Source: Actinomycetota bacterium (lineage in GTDB: Bacteria; Actinomycetota; Thermoleophilia; UBA2241). From it: DNA of 32,499 nucleotides. How positions within the stretch are numbered: position 1 is the first letter of the stretch; each line of letters starts with the position of its first letter. The stretch spans positions 1-32,499 of the forward strand of contig JAAZAR010000074.1 in assembly GCA_012514235.1 (NCBI GenBank). Reading direction: 5' to 3'. A program made the translations under genes and the position numbers. Under the pieces are notes generated by a model. The model had not been told where the DNA came from. It worked only from the letters and a program-made list of their open reading frames with translations, and made no database searches. Positions 15,233-22,328 of this stretch are shown here, piece by piece.

Positions 15233-15906
15233 ACGAGCCCGGCCGACGGGCACATCGGCGCCAGCGGACAGCTGCCGCACTCAGGCCGGCGTGCGTGACA
15301 GACGCGGCGGCCGTGCCGCACGAAGTCCACGTGCACGGCGTACACCTGGGCCGGATCGTCCGGCCCGGCCAGCTCGGTGAGCAGCGGATGGGCCTGCTCG
15401 GCCGTGACCTTCTCCCCGATGATGCCGAGCCGCCGCGCCACACGGTGCACGTGCGTGTCCACGGGCATGACCGGCCGCTCGAGGGCGAAGAGCAGCACGC
15501 ACGCGGCCGTCTTGGGACCCACGCCGGGCAGCGCGACGAGGTGCGCCTGCGCCTCCTCGTCGCTCATCCCGTCCAGTTCGCCCAGGTCGGGCTCGCCGGT
15601 CCGCTCGCTGATCGCCTCGAGGATCCGTTTGATGCGCGGCGCCTTGGTATGGGCCAGGCCACCGAGGGCGATGGCCTCCTCGATCTCCTCGACGGGGGCG
15701 TCCCGCGCCGCGCTCCAGTCTGGGAACCGCGCCTTGAGGGAGGCGAAAGTGCGCTCCGTGTTCACGTCGGCGGTGTTCTGGCTGAGCACGGTGAAGACCA
15801 GCTCGTCGACCGGCGCATAGCGCGGCGAAAGCACCGGGCGGCCGTAGTACTCGTCCAGGATGTCGGCCGCCCGCCTGAGCCGTTCCCGTTGCGAGGCGAG
15901 GTCCAT
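15229..15906 (-). CDS. nth: Endonuclease III (DNA glycosylase/AP lyase)
   Basis: 225 residues from ATG 15906; the open frame continues upstream but a leaderless -10 element 7 bases before this ATG fixes the start. The helix-hairpin-helix LPGVGPKTAA carries the catalytic lysine, and MPVDTHVHR carries the catalytic aspartate. The C-terminal 4Fe-4S loop is complete: C-x6-C-x2-C-x5-C within CHARRPECGSCPLAPMC. The enzyme removes oxidised pyrimidines and nicks the abasic site in base-excision repair. Length and motif order are as in the family. The gene ends tail-to-tail with the P-type ATPase, both stops within CTAG 15229-15232. Confidence 0.95.
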   Translation of the reverse strand: MDLASQRERLRRAADILDEYYGRPVLSPRYAPVDELVFTVLSQNTADVNTERTFASLKARFPDWSAARDAPVEEIEEAIALGGLAHTKAPRIKRILEAISERTGEPDLGELDGMSDEEAQAHLVALPGVGPKTAACVLLFALERPVMPVDTHVHRVARRLGIIGEKVTAEQAHPLLTELAGPDDPAQVYAVHVDFVRHGRRVCHARRPECGSCPLAPMCPSAGLV

Positions 15907-15913
15907 GGGGCGG

Positions 15914-15919
15914 AGTATA
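15914..15919 (-). promoter_or_regulatory. Leaderless -10 element of nth
   Basis: Minus-strand TATACT (15919-15914) is followed by 7 bases (CCGCCCC) and then ATG 15906. There is no SD, so the message should begin at or next to the start codon. Confidence 0.5.
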
Positions 15920-16018
15920 CCGGCGGCGGAGCCTCGACGACGCCCCGGGGCTTCGCCCTTCTCTCGCGCGGAGCCGAGGCGGGAGAGCGCCGTCAGTCCG
16001 CCGGAGGGAGCGGCAGCC

Positions 16019-16504
16019 TCACGGGCCGATCCCCTCGCGGACGACGCGGCGCTGCAGGTACACCGCGTCCCTCCCCTCTTCACCGGGTTCGAATCCGCAG
16101 GCCACGTAGAACGCCGCGGCGCCCGCGTTGTCGGCGACCACCCAGACGACCTCGATGCCCTCGCGGCGCGCCCAGCCCAGCATCTCGCGCATGAGGGCCG
16201 TGCCGATGCCTCGTCTGCGATACGCCGAGCGGACCCCGATCGAGTAGAGCAGGAGCTCGCGGCCGGCGGCCGACGGCAGCCGCAGCACGTGACAGAGCAG
16301 CTCGCCCACCAGGAGGCCGTCCTCCTCCGCGACCCAATGGACATGGAGGACGGCCGGGTCTGTGAGATAGGCGACGGCCTGCGCATGGTCGAGAGGCTCC
16401 TCCGGCGCGGAGGCGCCGGGCAGGTCGAAATCGTCCGCCTCGCCCGCGATCGCGGCGAGCAGCTCCTCGTCGCCCGGACCCAGTCTCCTGATGCTGACGG
16501 TCAT
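16019..16504 (-). CDS. GNAT family N-acetyltransferase
   Basis: 161 residues from ATG 16504, preceded by a perfect AGGAGG with 7-base spacing, which fixes the start. The acetyl-CoA motif RRRGIGTAL follows the beta strand ELLLYSIGVRSAYR, and the C-terminal DNAGAAAFYVACGFEPGEE is the usual GNAT motif B region. The N-terminus (MTVSIRRLGPGDEELL) and the length resemble the small-molecule branch that includes AAC(3)-I-like enzymes, but many housekeeping acetyltransferases look the same. The acceptor is unknown and no resistance function should be assumed. The gene is divergent from the 5-oxoprolinase gene. Confidence 0.85.
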   Translation of the reverse strand: MTVSIRRLGPGDEELLAAIAGEADDFDLPGASAPEEPLDHAQAVAYLTDPAVLHVHWVAEEDGLLVGELLCHVLRLPSAAGRELLLYSIGVRSAYRRRGIGTALMREMLGWARREGIEVVWVVADNAGAAAFYVACGFEPGEEGRDAVYLQRRVVREGIGP

Positions 16505-16596
16505 CACCGACCTCCTGAGGCGGGTGATACCCGCGAGCGCGCGCGAAGGAGCACCGGCGCGCGACGGCGAGTGGATGCGCCGCGGCAGCGTCGTGG

Positions 16597-16602
16597 TAGC
16601 CT
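16597..16602 (+). promoter_or_regulatory. Candidate leaderless -10 element before 5-oxoprolinase
   Basis: TG-G-TAGCCT ends 7 bases before GTG 16610, which is in frame with the 5-oxoprolinase gene. This is the spacing seen for the other leaderless genes. It supports GTG 16610 as a real alternative to ATG 16625. Confidence 0.35.
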
Positions 16603-16624
16603 CGCCCCCGTGGAGAAGCGGACG

Positions 16625-19600
16625 ATGACCGGACAGGCCGGCGGCGGAGGTCCGACCGCCGGCGCCGGAGACGAGGACGGGACGACCCGGCGCGGCTGGC
16701 GCTTCTGGATCGACCGCGGCGGCACGTTCACGGACGTGGTGGCGCAGCCGCCGCACGGCGGGCTGCGCACGTACAAGCTGCTCTCGGAGGACCCCGACCG
16801 GTACGAGGACGCCGCCGTCGAAGGCGTGCGGCGTCTGCTGGGCCTCGAGAGCGACGAGCCGATAGCCCCGGAGCTCGTCGCCGAGGTCCGTATGGGCACG
16901 ACCGTGGCCACGAACGCCCTGCTGGAGCGCGCGGGGGCGCCCACGCTGTACGTGACCACGCGCGGGTTCGGCGACGCCCTACGCATCGGCTATCAGGACC
17001 GTCCGGACATCTTCGCGCTCGACATCCGCCTGCCGGCGCCCGCCTACGTGCGGGTGCTCGAGGTGGACGAACGCGTGGACGCCGACGGACACGTGGTGCG
17101 CCCTCTCGACGAAGAGGGCGCGCGGCGGGGCCTGGAAGAGGCGCGCCGCAGCGGCCTCGACGCCGTCGCCATCGCGTTCGTCCACGGGTACGCCTCTCCG
17201 GACCACGAGCGGCGCGTGGCGGAGCTGGCGCGCACCGCCGGGTTCTCCCAGGTCTCCGTGTCTCATGAGACGAGCCCGCTGATGAAACTCGTGGGCCGCG
17301 GTGAGACGACCGTGGTCGACGCCTATCTCTCCCCCATCTTGCGGCACTACGTGGACGGGGTCGCAGAGCAGTTGGGTGACGTTCGACTGCGCTTCATGCA
17401 GTCGCACGGGGGACTCACCGATGCCTCACTGTTCCGCGGCAAGGACGCGGTGCTCTCCGGACCGGCGGGCGGCGTCGTGGGGGCCGTCGCACTGAGCCGG
17501 AGCATGGGGTACGACAAGGTGATCGCCTTCGACATGGGCGGCACCTCGACGGACGTCAGCCACTACGCCGGCGAGCTCGAGCGCAGCTACGAGAGCGTCG
17601 TCGGAGGCGTGCGCCTGCGGTCGCCGATGCTGCGCGTGCACACCGTGGCGGCCGGCGGCGGCTCCGTGTGCACGTTCGAGGACGGCCGCTACCGCGTCGG
17701 GCCGCGCAGCGCCGGCGCCGACCCCGGTCCGGCGTGCTACGGCAGGGGCGGTCCGCTCACCGTGACCGACTGCAACCTGATCGTGGGCAAGCTGCGGCCC
17801 GCGTACTTCCCGCACGTGTTCGGGCCGGACGGGGCCGGGGGCCTCAACGAGGAGGCGGCGCGCCGGGCGCTCGCGGCCGTGGCCGCGAGCATGCGCGCCG
17901 CCGGCGTCGAGCCGCCGGCCCCCGAGCAACTCGCCGACGACTTCATCCGCGTGGCCTGCGAGGCCATGGCCCGCGCCATCAAGCGCATCTCGACGCAGCG
18001 CGGACACGACGTGACCGACCACATGCTCTGCTGCTTCGGAGGCGCGGCCGGCCAGCACGCCTGCCTGGTCGCCGACGCGCTCGGCGTGACGCGCATCCTG
18101 CTGCATCCGCTCGCCGGCGTGCTGAGCGCCTACGGCATGGGCCTGGCGGACGTGCGCGCCCTGCGCGAGAAGACCGTCGAGACACCGCTCGCGCAAGCTC
18201 GCGAGCCGTCCGTGACCGCCGCCCTCGACGACGTGGAGAGGGCGGCTGTCGAGGAGCTCGCGCTGCAGGGGATCGAGGAGGGCGCGATACGCATCGAGCG
18301 CCGCGCCCACATCAAGTACGAGGGCACCGATGTCTCGCTGGCGGTGCCGTGGGCTGCGCCACACGACATGGAGCGCGACTTCCTCGACCTGCATCACGCC
18401 CGGTACGGCTTCCTCATGCCGGGACGCGCCCTGACGCTCGAGGCGGTCTCGGCGGAGGCTGTCGGGGCAGGTGCGACCACCGGGGAGGGGATCCCGGGCG
18501 AGCCTGCGGGAGACGGCGAGCCCGGGCGCCCCGGCGGGACCGGGGGCAGGCGGAGTGCTGAGCCCGTCCCTTGCGAGACCGCCGCCGTCTTCACCGGCGG
18601 CGAGCGTCACGACGCGCCGGTGTATCTGCGCGACGATCTGCCGCCGGGCGCCATCGTCGAGGGTCCGGCGGTCATCTGCGAGTCGACCGGCACGACGGTG
18701 GTCGAACCCGGCTGGCGGGCGGAGGGACGGGCCGGCGGCGAGCTGCTGCTGCGCAGGACCTCGCCGCCGGCCCGCCCCTCCGCCGACCCGGAGCGCGTCT
18801 CGCCCCTTCTGCTCGAAGTGTTCAACAGCCTCTTCATGTCCATCGCCGAGCAGATGGGCGCGACGCTGGCCACCACGGCCGTCTCGGTGAACATCAAGGA
18901 ACGCCTCGACTTCAGCTGCGCTCTCTTCGACGCGGAGGGGAGGCTGGTGGCCAACGCTCCCCACCTGCCCGTCCACCTGGGCTCGATGGGCGCCTCGGTG
19001 CAGGCGGTGCTGGACCGGCACCGCGACGAACTGCGTCCCGGCGACGCCTGGCTGCTCAACTCCCCCTACGCCGGCGGCACGCACCTGCCCGACCTGACCG
19101 TCGTGACGCCGGTGTTCATCCCCGAGGCCGCCACCGGCCTGGCCGGCGGGATCGAGACCCGGGCGGCGGCGGCCGGGCCGGTGTTCTTCGTCGCCTCGCG
19201 CGCCCACCACGCCGACGTGGGCGGCATCACGCCCGGATCCATGCCTCCCGGCAGCCGCACCATCCACGAGGAGGGCGTGCTGATCGAGGACTTCCGGCTC
19301 GTGGACGACGGCCGTCTTCGGGAGGCCGAGGTGGCGGACCTGCTCTCCTCGGCCCCGCACCCGGTGCGCGACCGGGAGCAGAACCTCGCAGACCTGCGCG
19401 CGCAGGTTGCGGCCAACGCGCGCGGCGCCGCGGAACTCGAGCGCATGAGCCGCGAGTTCGGCCTCCCGGTGGTCCGCGCGTACATGCGCCACGTGCAGGA
19501 CAACGCGGCCGAGGCCGTACGCCGGGTGCTGGACAGGTTCGCCGGCGCCGGCACCGGGCCGCGCCGTTTCGCCCACGAGCTCGACGACGGCGACCGGATC

Positions 19601-20395
19601 GTCGTCTCCGTGACCGTGGACCCGGCCGGCCGTCGCGCCACGGTGGACTTCACCGGCACCTCGCCGCAGCGCGACGACAACTTCAACGCGCCGGAGGCGG
19701 TCGCCACGGCCGCCGTCCTCTACGTGTTCCGCACGCTCGTCGACGCCGACATCCCGCTCAATGCCGGCTGCCTCGAGCCGATCGACATCGTGATCCCTCC
19801 CGGGACCATGCTGTCCCCCCGCCCGCCGGCCGCGGTGGCGGCCGGCAACGTGGAGACGTCGCAGGCGATCACGAGCGCGCTGCTGGGAGCCCTGGGCGCT
19901 GCCGCCGCGAGCCAGAGCACGATGAACAACCTGACCTTCGGCGACCAGCGGTTCCAGTACTACGAGACCATCTGCGGCGGCGCCGGCGCCGGTCCGGGCT
20001 GGGACGGCCAGAGCGCCGTGCACACGCACATGACGAACTCGCGGCTCACAGACCCCGAAGTGCTGGAGTGGCGGTACCCGGTGCGCGTGGAGGAGTTCCG
20101 CGTACGCGCATGGAGCGGCGGTGCGGGCGAGCACCGCGGCGGCGACGGCGTGGTGCGGCGCGTGCGGTTCCTCGAGCCGCTCACGGCGGCGATCGTCTCG
20201 AGCAGCCGCCGGGTGCCGCCCTTCGGGCTCGCCGGCGGCCTTCCGGGCGCGTGCGGACGCAACGCCGTCGAGGGCGCGGACGGAAGCGTCGAGCGCCTGC
20301 CCGGCGTGGCGCAGACGCGCATGGCGCCGGGCGACGTGCTGGTGATCGAGACGCCGGGCGGCGGCGGCTACGGCGCGCCGCCCTCCTCACCCTGA
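16625..20395 (+). CDS. ATP-dependent 5-oxoprolinase (HyuA-HyuB single chain)
   Basis: 1256 residues from ATG 16625 (GGAG 9 bases upstream); in-frame GTG 16610 would add five residues. The N-terminal half is a HyuA-type ATPase: IDRGGTFTDV (29-38), RMGTTVATNALLER, FDMGGTSTDVS (about 302-312), VAAGGGS, and CFGGAAGQHAC. The HyuB half starts near residue 728 with FNSLFMSIAEQMG and contains ERLDFSCALF, NAPHLPVHLG, HHADVGGITPGSMPP, NAGCLEPIDIVIP, GGAGAGPGW and the ending TPGGGGYG. These blocks follow eukaryotic-type OPLAH in order and length, so cleavage of 5-oxo-L-proline to glutamate with ATP is the best call. A related hydantoinase or other lactam substrate cannot be excluded. A Gly/Pro-rich insert (about 620-645) sits near the domain boundary. 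Confidence 0.88.
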   Translation: MTGQAGGGGPTAGAGDEDGTTRRGWRFWIDRGGTFTDVVAQPPHGGLRTYKLLSEDPDRYEDAAVEGVRRLLGLESDEPIAPELVAEVRMGTTVATNALLERAGAPTLYVTTRGFGDALRIGYQDRPDIFALDIRLPAPAYVRVLEVDERVDADGHVVRPLDEEGARRGLEEARRSGLDAVAIAFVHGYASPDHERRVAELARTAGFSQVSVSHETSPLMKLVGRGETTVVDAYLSPILRHYVDGVAEQLGDVRLRFMQSHGGLTDASLFRGKDAVLSGPAGGVVGAVALSRSMGYDKVIAFDMGGTSTDVSHYAGELERSYESVVGGVRLRSPMLRVHTVAAGGGSVCTFEDGRYRVGPRSAGADPGPACYGRGGPLTVTDCNLIVGKLRPAYFPHVFGPDGAGGLNEEAARRALAAVAASMRAAGVEPPAPEQLADDFIRVACEAMARAIKRISTQRGHDVTDHMLCCFGGAAGQHACLVADALGVTRILLHPLAGVLSAYGMGLADVRALREKTVETPLAQAREPSVTAALDDVERAAVEELALQGIEEGAIRIERRAHIKYEGTDVSLAVPWAAPHDMERDFLDLHHARYGFLMPGRALTLEAVSAEAVGAGATTGEGIPGEPAGDGEPGRPGGTGGRRSAEPVPCETAAVFTGGERHDAPVYLRDDLPPGAIVEGPAVICESTGTTVVEPGWRAEGRAGGELLLRRTSPPARPSADPERVSPLLLEVFNSLFMSIAEQMGATLATTAVSVNIKERLDFSCALFDAEGRLVANAPHLPVHLGSMGASVQAVLDRHRDELRPGDAWLLNSPYAGGTHLPDLTVVTPVFIPEAATGLAGGIETRAAAAGPVFFVASRAHHADVGGITPGSMPPGSRTIHEEGVLIEDFRLVDDGRLREAEVADLLSSAPHPVRDREQNLADLRAQVAANARGAAELERMSREFGLPVVRAYMRHVQDNAAEAVRRVLDRFAGAGTGPRRFAHELDDGDRIVVSVTVDPAGRRATVDFTGTSPQRDDNFNAPEAVATAAVLYVFRTLVDADIPLNAGCLEPIDIVIPPGTMLSPRPPAAVAAGNVETSQAITSALLGALGAAAASQSTMNNLTFGDQRFQYYETICGGAGAGPGWDGQSAVHTHMTNSRLTDPEVLEWRYPVRVEEFRVRAWSGGAGEHRGGDGVVRRVRFLEPLTAAIVSSSRRVPPFGLAGGLPGACGRNAVEGADGSVERLPGVAQTRMAPGDVLVIETPGGGGYGAPPSSP

Positions 20396-20409
20396 GGCCG
20401 CGGACGAGC

Positions 20410-20706
20410 TCAGTACTCGGCGGCCTTGCGCCGGAGATGCTGCCTGCGCCGGCGCCTGAGCAGCGCCGCCACCAGCAGCCCGATGAGGAAGCCCACCACC
20501 AGGAGCAGGGCGAGCATCAGCGCCGCCGGCAGCGAGAACCACCAGAAGAAGAAGTGGAAGCGCCAGTCCTCCTGCGTGTTCTGGAGGATGAGGACGATGA
20601 TGACGATGGCGACGACGGCCGGCGCGATGAGCTTGCCGAAGCCGTTGCCGCGGGACCTGGAGTCGCGCTGCACCTGCACCTGCGGGCCGTCCTGCGTGGA
20701 GCTCAT
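20410..20706 (-). CDS. LapA-domain small membrane protein
   Basis: 98 residues from ATG 20706, preceded by AAGGGGGAAGG. It has a polar N-terminus, a first helix at about residues 25-43 ending VLILQNTQE, a short FHFFFWWFSLP segment, a second helix at about 58-80, and a highly basic tail. Two helices around the LQNT-x-F/W-x-F motif define the LapA (DUF1049) domain, named from lipopolysaccharide assembly in E. coli but common in Gram-positive bacteria, where the role is unclear. It converges on 5-oxoprolinase with 14 bases between the stops. Confidence 0.8.
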   Translation of the reverse strand: MSSTQDGPQVQVQRDSRSRGNGFGKLIAPAVVAIVIIVLILQNTQEDWRFHFFFWWFSLPAALMLALLLVVGFLIGLLVAALLRRRRRQHLRRKAAEY

Positions 20707-20793
20707 GCCTTCCCCCTTGTGGTGTCCTGACCTTGGTTCGCCGTGGTCACGGTCTACCCTTGGCCCCGGACGAGATGCCCTGATGGTACACGC

Positions 20794-20832
20794 CGAGGGG
20801 GCGGGACGCTCTTCCGGCCTCCCGCCCCCTCG
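20794..20832 (-). terminator. Second stem-loop after the aminotransferase gene
   Basis: A 13-bp perfect GC-rich stem (20794-20806 with 20820-20832) and a 13-base loop, between the aminotransferase stop and the LapA-domain gene on the same strand. It backs up the hairpin at 20871-20898. No T-tract is visible. Confidence 0.45.
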
Positions 20833-20870
20833 CAGCGAGCGCGGCGCCGCCCTCCGGCCGGCATCCGCCC

Positions 20871-20898
20871 GCGAGCCGGGCCTCCCGGCCCGGCTCGC
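20871..20898 (-). terminator. Stem-loop directly after the aminotransferase stop
   Basis: A 12-bp perfect stem (20871-20882 with 20887-20898) and a 4-base loop start 16 bases past the aminotransferase stop on the minus strand. Position and strength fit a transcription terminator, though without a T-run. Confidence 0.55.
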
Positions 20899-20914
20899 TG
20901 ATCCTGCCGCTCCG

Positions 20915-22204
20915 TCAGGCGACCGTCTTCGCGGCCGCCCCGAGGCCGGCGGCGATCGTCGCGACCACACGGTCCAGCTGAGCGTCGTCGATGACCAGCG
21001 GCGGCTGGATGCGCAGCACGCTGCCGAAGTTGCCGCCGACGCCGATGAGCACGCCGTGGTCCAGGCAGTACTGGCGCACGAAGCCGGCCTGAGCCGTGCC
21101 GTACGCCTTCGTGGCCGGGTCGGCGATGAGCTCGACGCCGACCATGAGGCCCTTGCCGCGCACGTCCCCGATGAGCGGCTGCGTCTTCTGCAGCTCGCGC
21201 AGCTTCGCCATGAACGCCTCGCCCTTGCGGGCCGCGTCGTCGACCACGCCGTCCAGGAGGAAGTCGATGTTGGCGACCGCCGCGGCGCAGCTCACCGGGT
21301 TGCCGCCGAAGGTGCTGAGGTGATCGCCGACCTGGAAGGCGTCGGCGATCTCTGGCCTGGCGATGAAGGCGCTGAGCGGCCAGCCGTCGGCGATGCCCTT
21401 GGCCATCGTCATGAGGTCCGGGGCCACGCCGTGGTGCTCGATGGCGAACATCTTGCCGGTGCGCCCGAAGCCGCTCTGGACCTCGTCGGCGATGAACAGG
21501 ATGCCCATCTCGTCGAGGATCTCCTTGACGCGCCGGAAGTAGCCCTCCGGCGGGACGATGATGCCGCCCTCGCCCATCACCGGCTCGGCGATGAAGGCGC
21601 AGACGTCGCCGGAGAGATGCAGGCGGGCGACCTCGGCGACGCGGCGCGCGCAGAGCAGGTCGCACGTGTCCGGGTCCTTCTCCGCGAAGCAGCGGTAGCA
21701 GTAGGGCGTGGGCGTGAAGGCGACACCGGGCATGTACGGGCCGCCGCCCTTCTTGCGGCCCGAGTTGCCGGTCACCGAGAGGGTGGCGAAGCTGCGGCCG
21801 TGGAAGCTGGACTCGATGGCGAGGAACTCGCGCTTGCCCGAGTACCTCTTGGCGAGGCGGAAGGCGCCCTCGATGGCCTCAGCGCCCCCGTTGCCGAAGA
21901 AGGTCTTCTTCAGGTCGCCCGGCGTGATCTGGGCGAGCTTCTCGGCGAGCGCGCCCACGCTGGGCACGTGGTAGACGTAGGAGCAGGCGTGCACCAGCTT
22001 CTGAGCCTGCTCCATCGCGGCGGCCAGGATCTTCTCGTTGTGATGCCCGGCGTTGGTGACGCTGATGCCGGCGAAGCAGTCGATGTACTCGGTGCCGTCG
22101 GCGTCGTAGAGATAGGCTCCGTCGCCTCGGTCCGCGACCACCGGCTCGACTCGCTTGACGAACCCCGTCATGACGTAGTCGCGGTACTGTTCCTGCACAC
22201 CCAT
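20915..22204 (-). CDS. Class III PLP aminotransferase (4-aminobutyrate aminotransferase-like)
   Basis: 429 residues from ATG 22204, with AGAGGAG about 9 bases upstream. The fold type I class III signature is complete: GNGGAEA (104-110) for the PLP phosphate, SSFHGR (132-137), AEPVMGEGG, ADEVQSGFGRTG (239-250) and the Schiff-base lysine in MAKGIADGWPLSA (Lys269). This family moves amino groups from omega-amino acids such as GABA, or from ornithine or alanine, to 2-oxoacids. Substrate assignment within the class is uncertain; GABA-type and alanine-glyoxylate type are both possible. Cys169, Cys172, Cys181 and Cys185 form a CYRC-x8-C-x3-C cluster in the region where some GABA aminotransferases carry metal or Fe-S ligands. 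Confidence 0.88.
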   Translation of the reverse strand: MGVQEQYRDYVMTGFVKRVEPVVADRGDGAYLYDADGTEYIDCFAGISVTNAGHHNEKILAAAMEQAQKLVHACSYVYHVPSVGALAEKLAQITPGDLKKTFFGNGGAEAIEGAFRLAKRYSGKREFLAIESSFHGRSFATLSVTGNSGRKKGGGPYMPGVAFTPTPYCYRCFAEKDPDTCDLLCARRVAEVARLHLSGDVCAFIAEPVMGEGGIIVPPEGYFRRVKEILDEMGILFIADEVQSGFGRTGKMFAIEHHGVAPDLMTMAKGIADGWPLSAFIARPEIADAFQVGDHLSTFGGNPVSCAAAVANIDFLLDGVVDDAARKGEAFMAKLRELQKTQPLIGDVRGKGLMVGVELIADPATKAYGTAQAGFVRQYCLDHGVLIGVGGNFGSVLRIQPPLVIDDAQLDRVVATIAAGLGAAAKTVA

Positions 22205-22227
22205 GGTATCGGCTCCTCTTCGGCGGA

Positions 22228-22272
22228 CGTTTGATTAATCGCTTGATTGACTCCGTCGCCGGTAGCCTATCA
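22228..22272 (-). promoter_or_regulatory. Promoter and direct-repeat operator of the aminotransferase gene
   Basis: Minus-strand TG-A-TAGGCT (22272-22264) is an extended -10 element. Just downstream of the predicted transcription start lie two direct repeats, AATCAAGCG (22248-22240) and AATCAAACG (22236-22228), spaced 12 bases apart, in a locally AT-rich stretch. This placement fits a repressor site. The binding protein is not known; the nearby LacI-type regulator is one candidate, though LacI sites are usually inverted repeats. Confidence 0.45.
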
Positions 22273-22328
22273 GATGCAGGCCGTCAAGGGGCGGCCGACG
22301 GACGTCCTGCCGCCGCCGGCTCCCTGCC

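Noticed and set aside
11699..15280. Open frame of about 1190 codons on the minus strand across the P-type ATPase gene
   Set aside because: Only its last 192 residues are a real gene (DUF2318). The rest is antisense to a conserved ATPase and has the repetitive Arg/Gly/Glu/His composition expected from GC-rich codon bias.
16019..16504. Aminoglycoside 3-N-acetyltransferase
   Set aside because: N-terminal resemblance and size are shared with many GNAT proteins; nothing in the sequence shows aminoglycoside binding.
17426..20134. Open frame of about 900 codons opposite 5-oxoprolinase
   Set aside because: Antisense shadow of a strongly conserved gene, with no domain and no ribosome-binding site.
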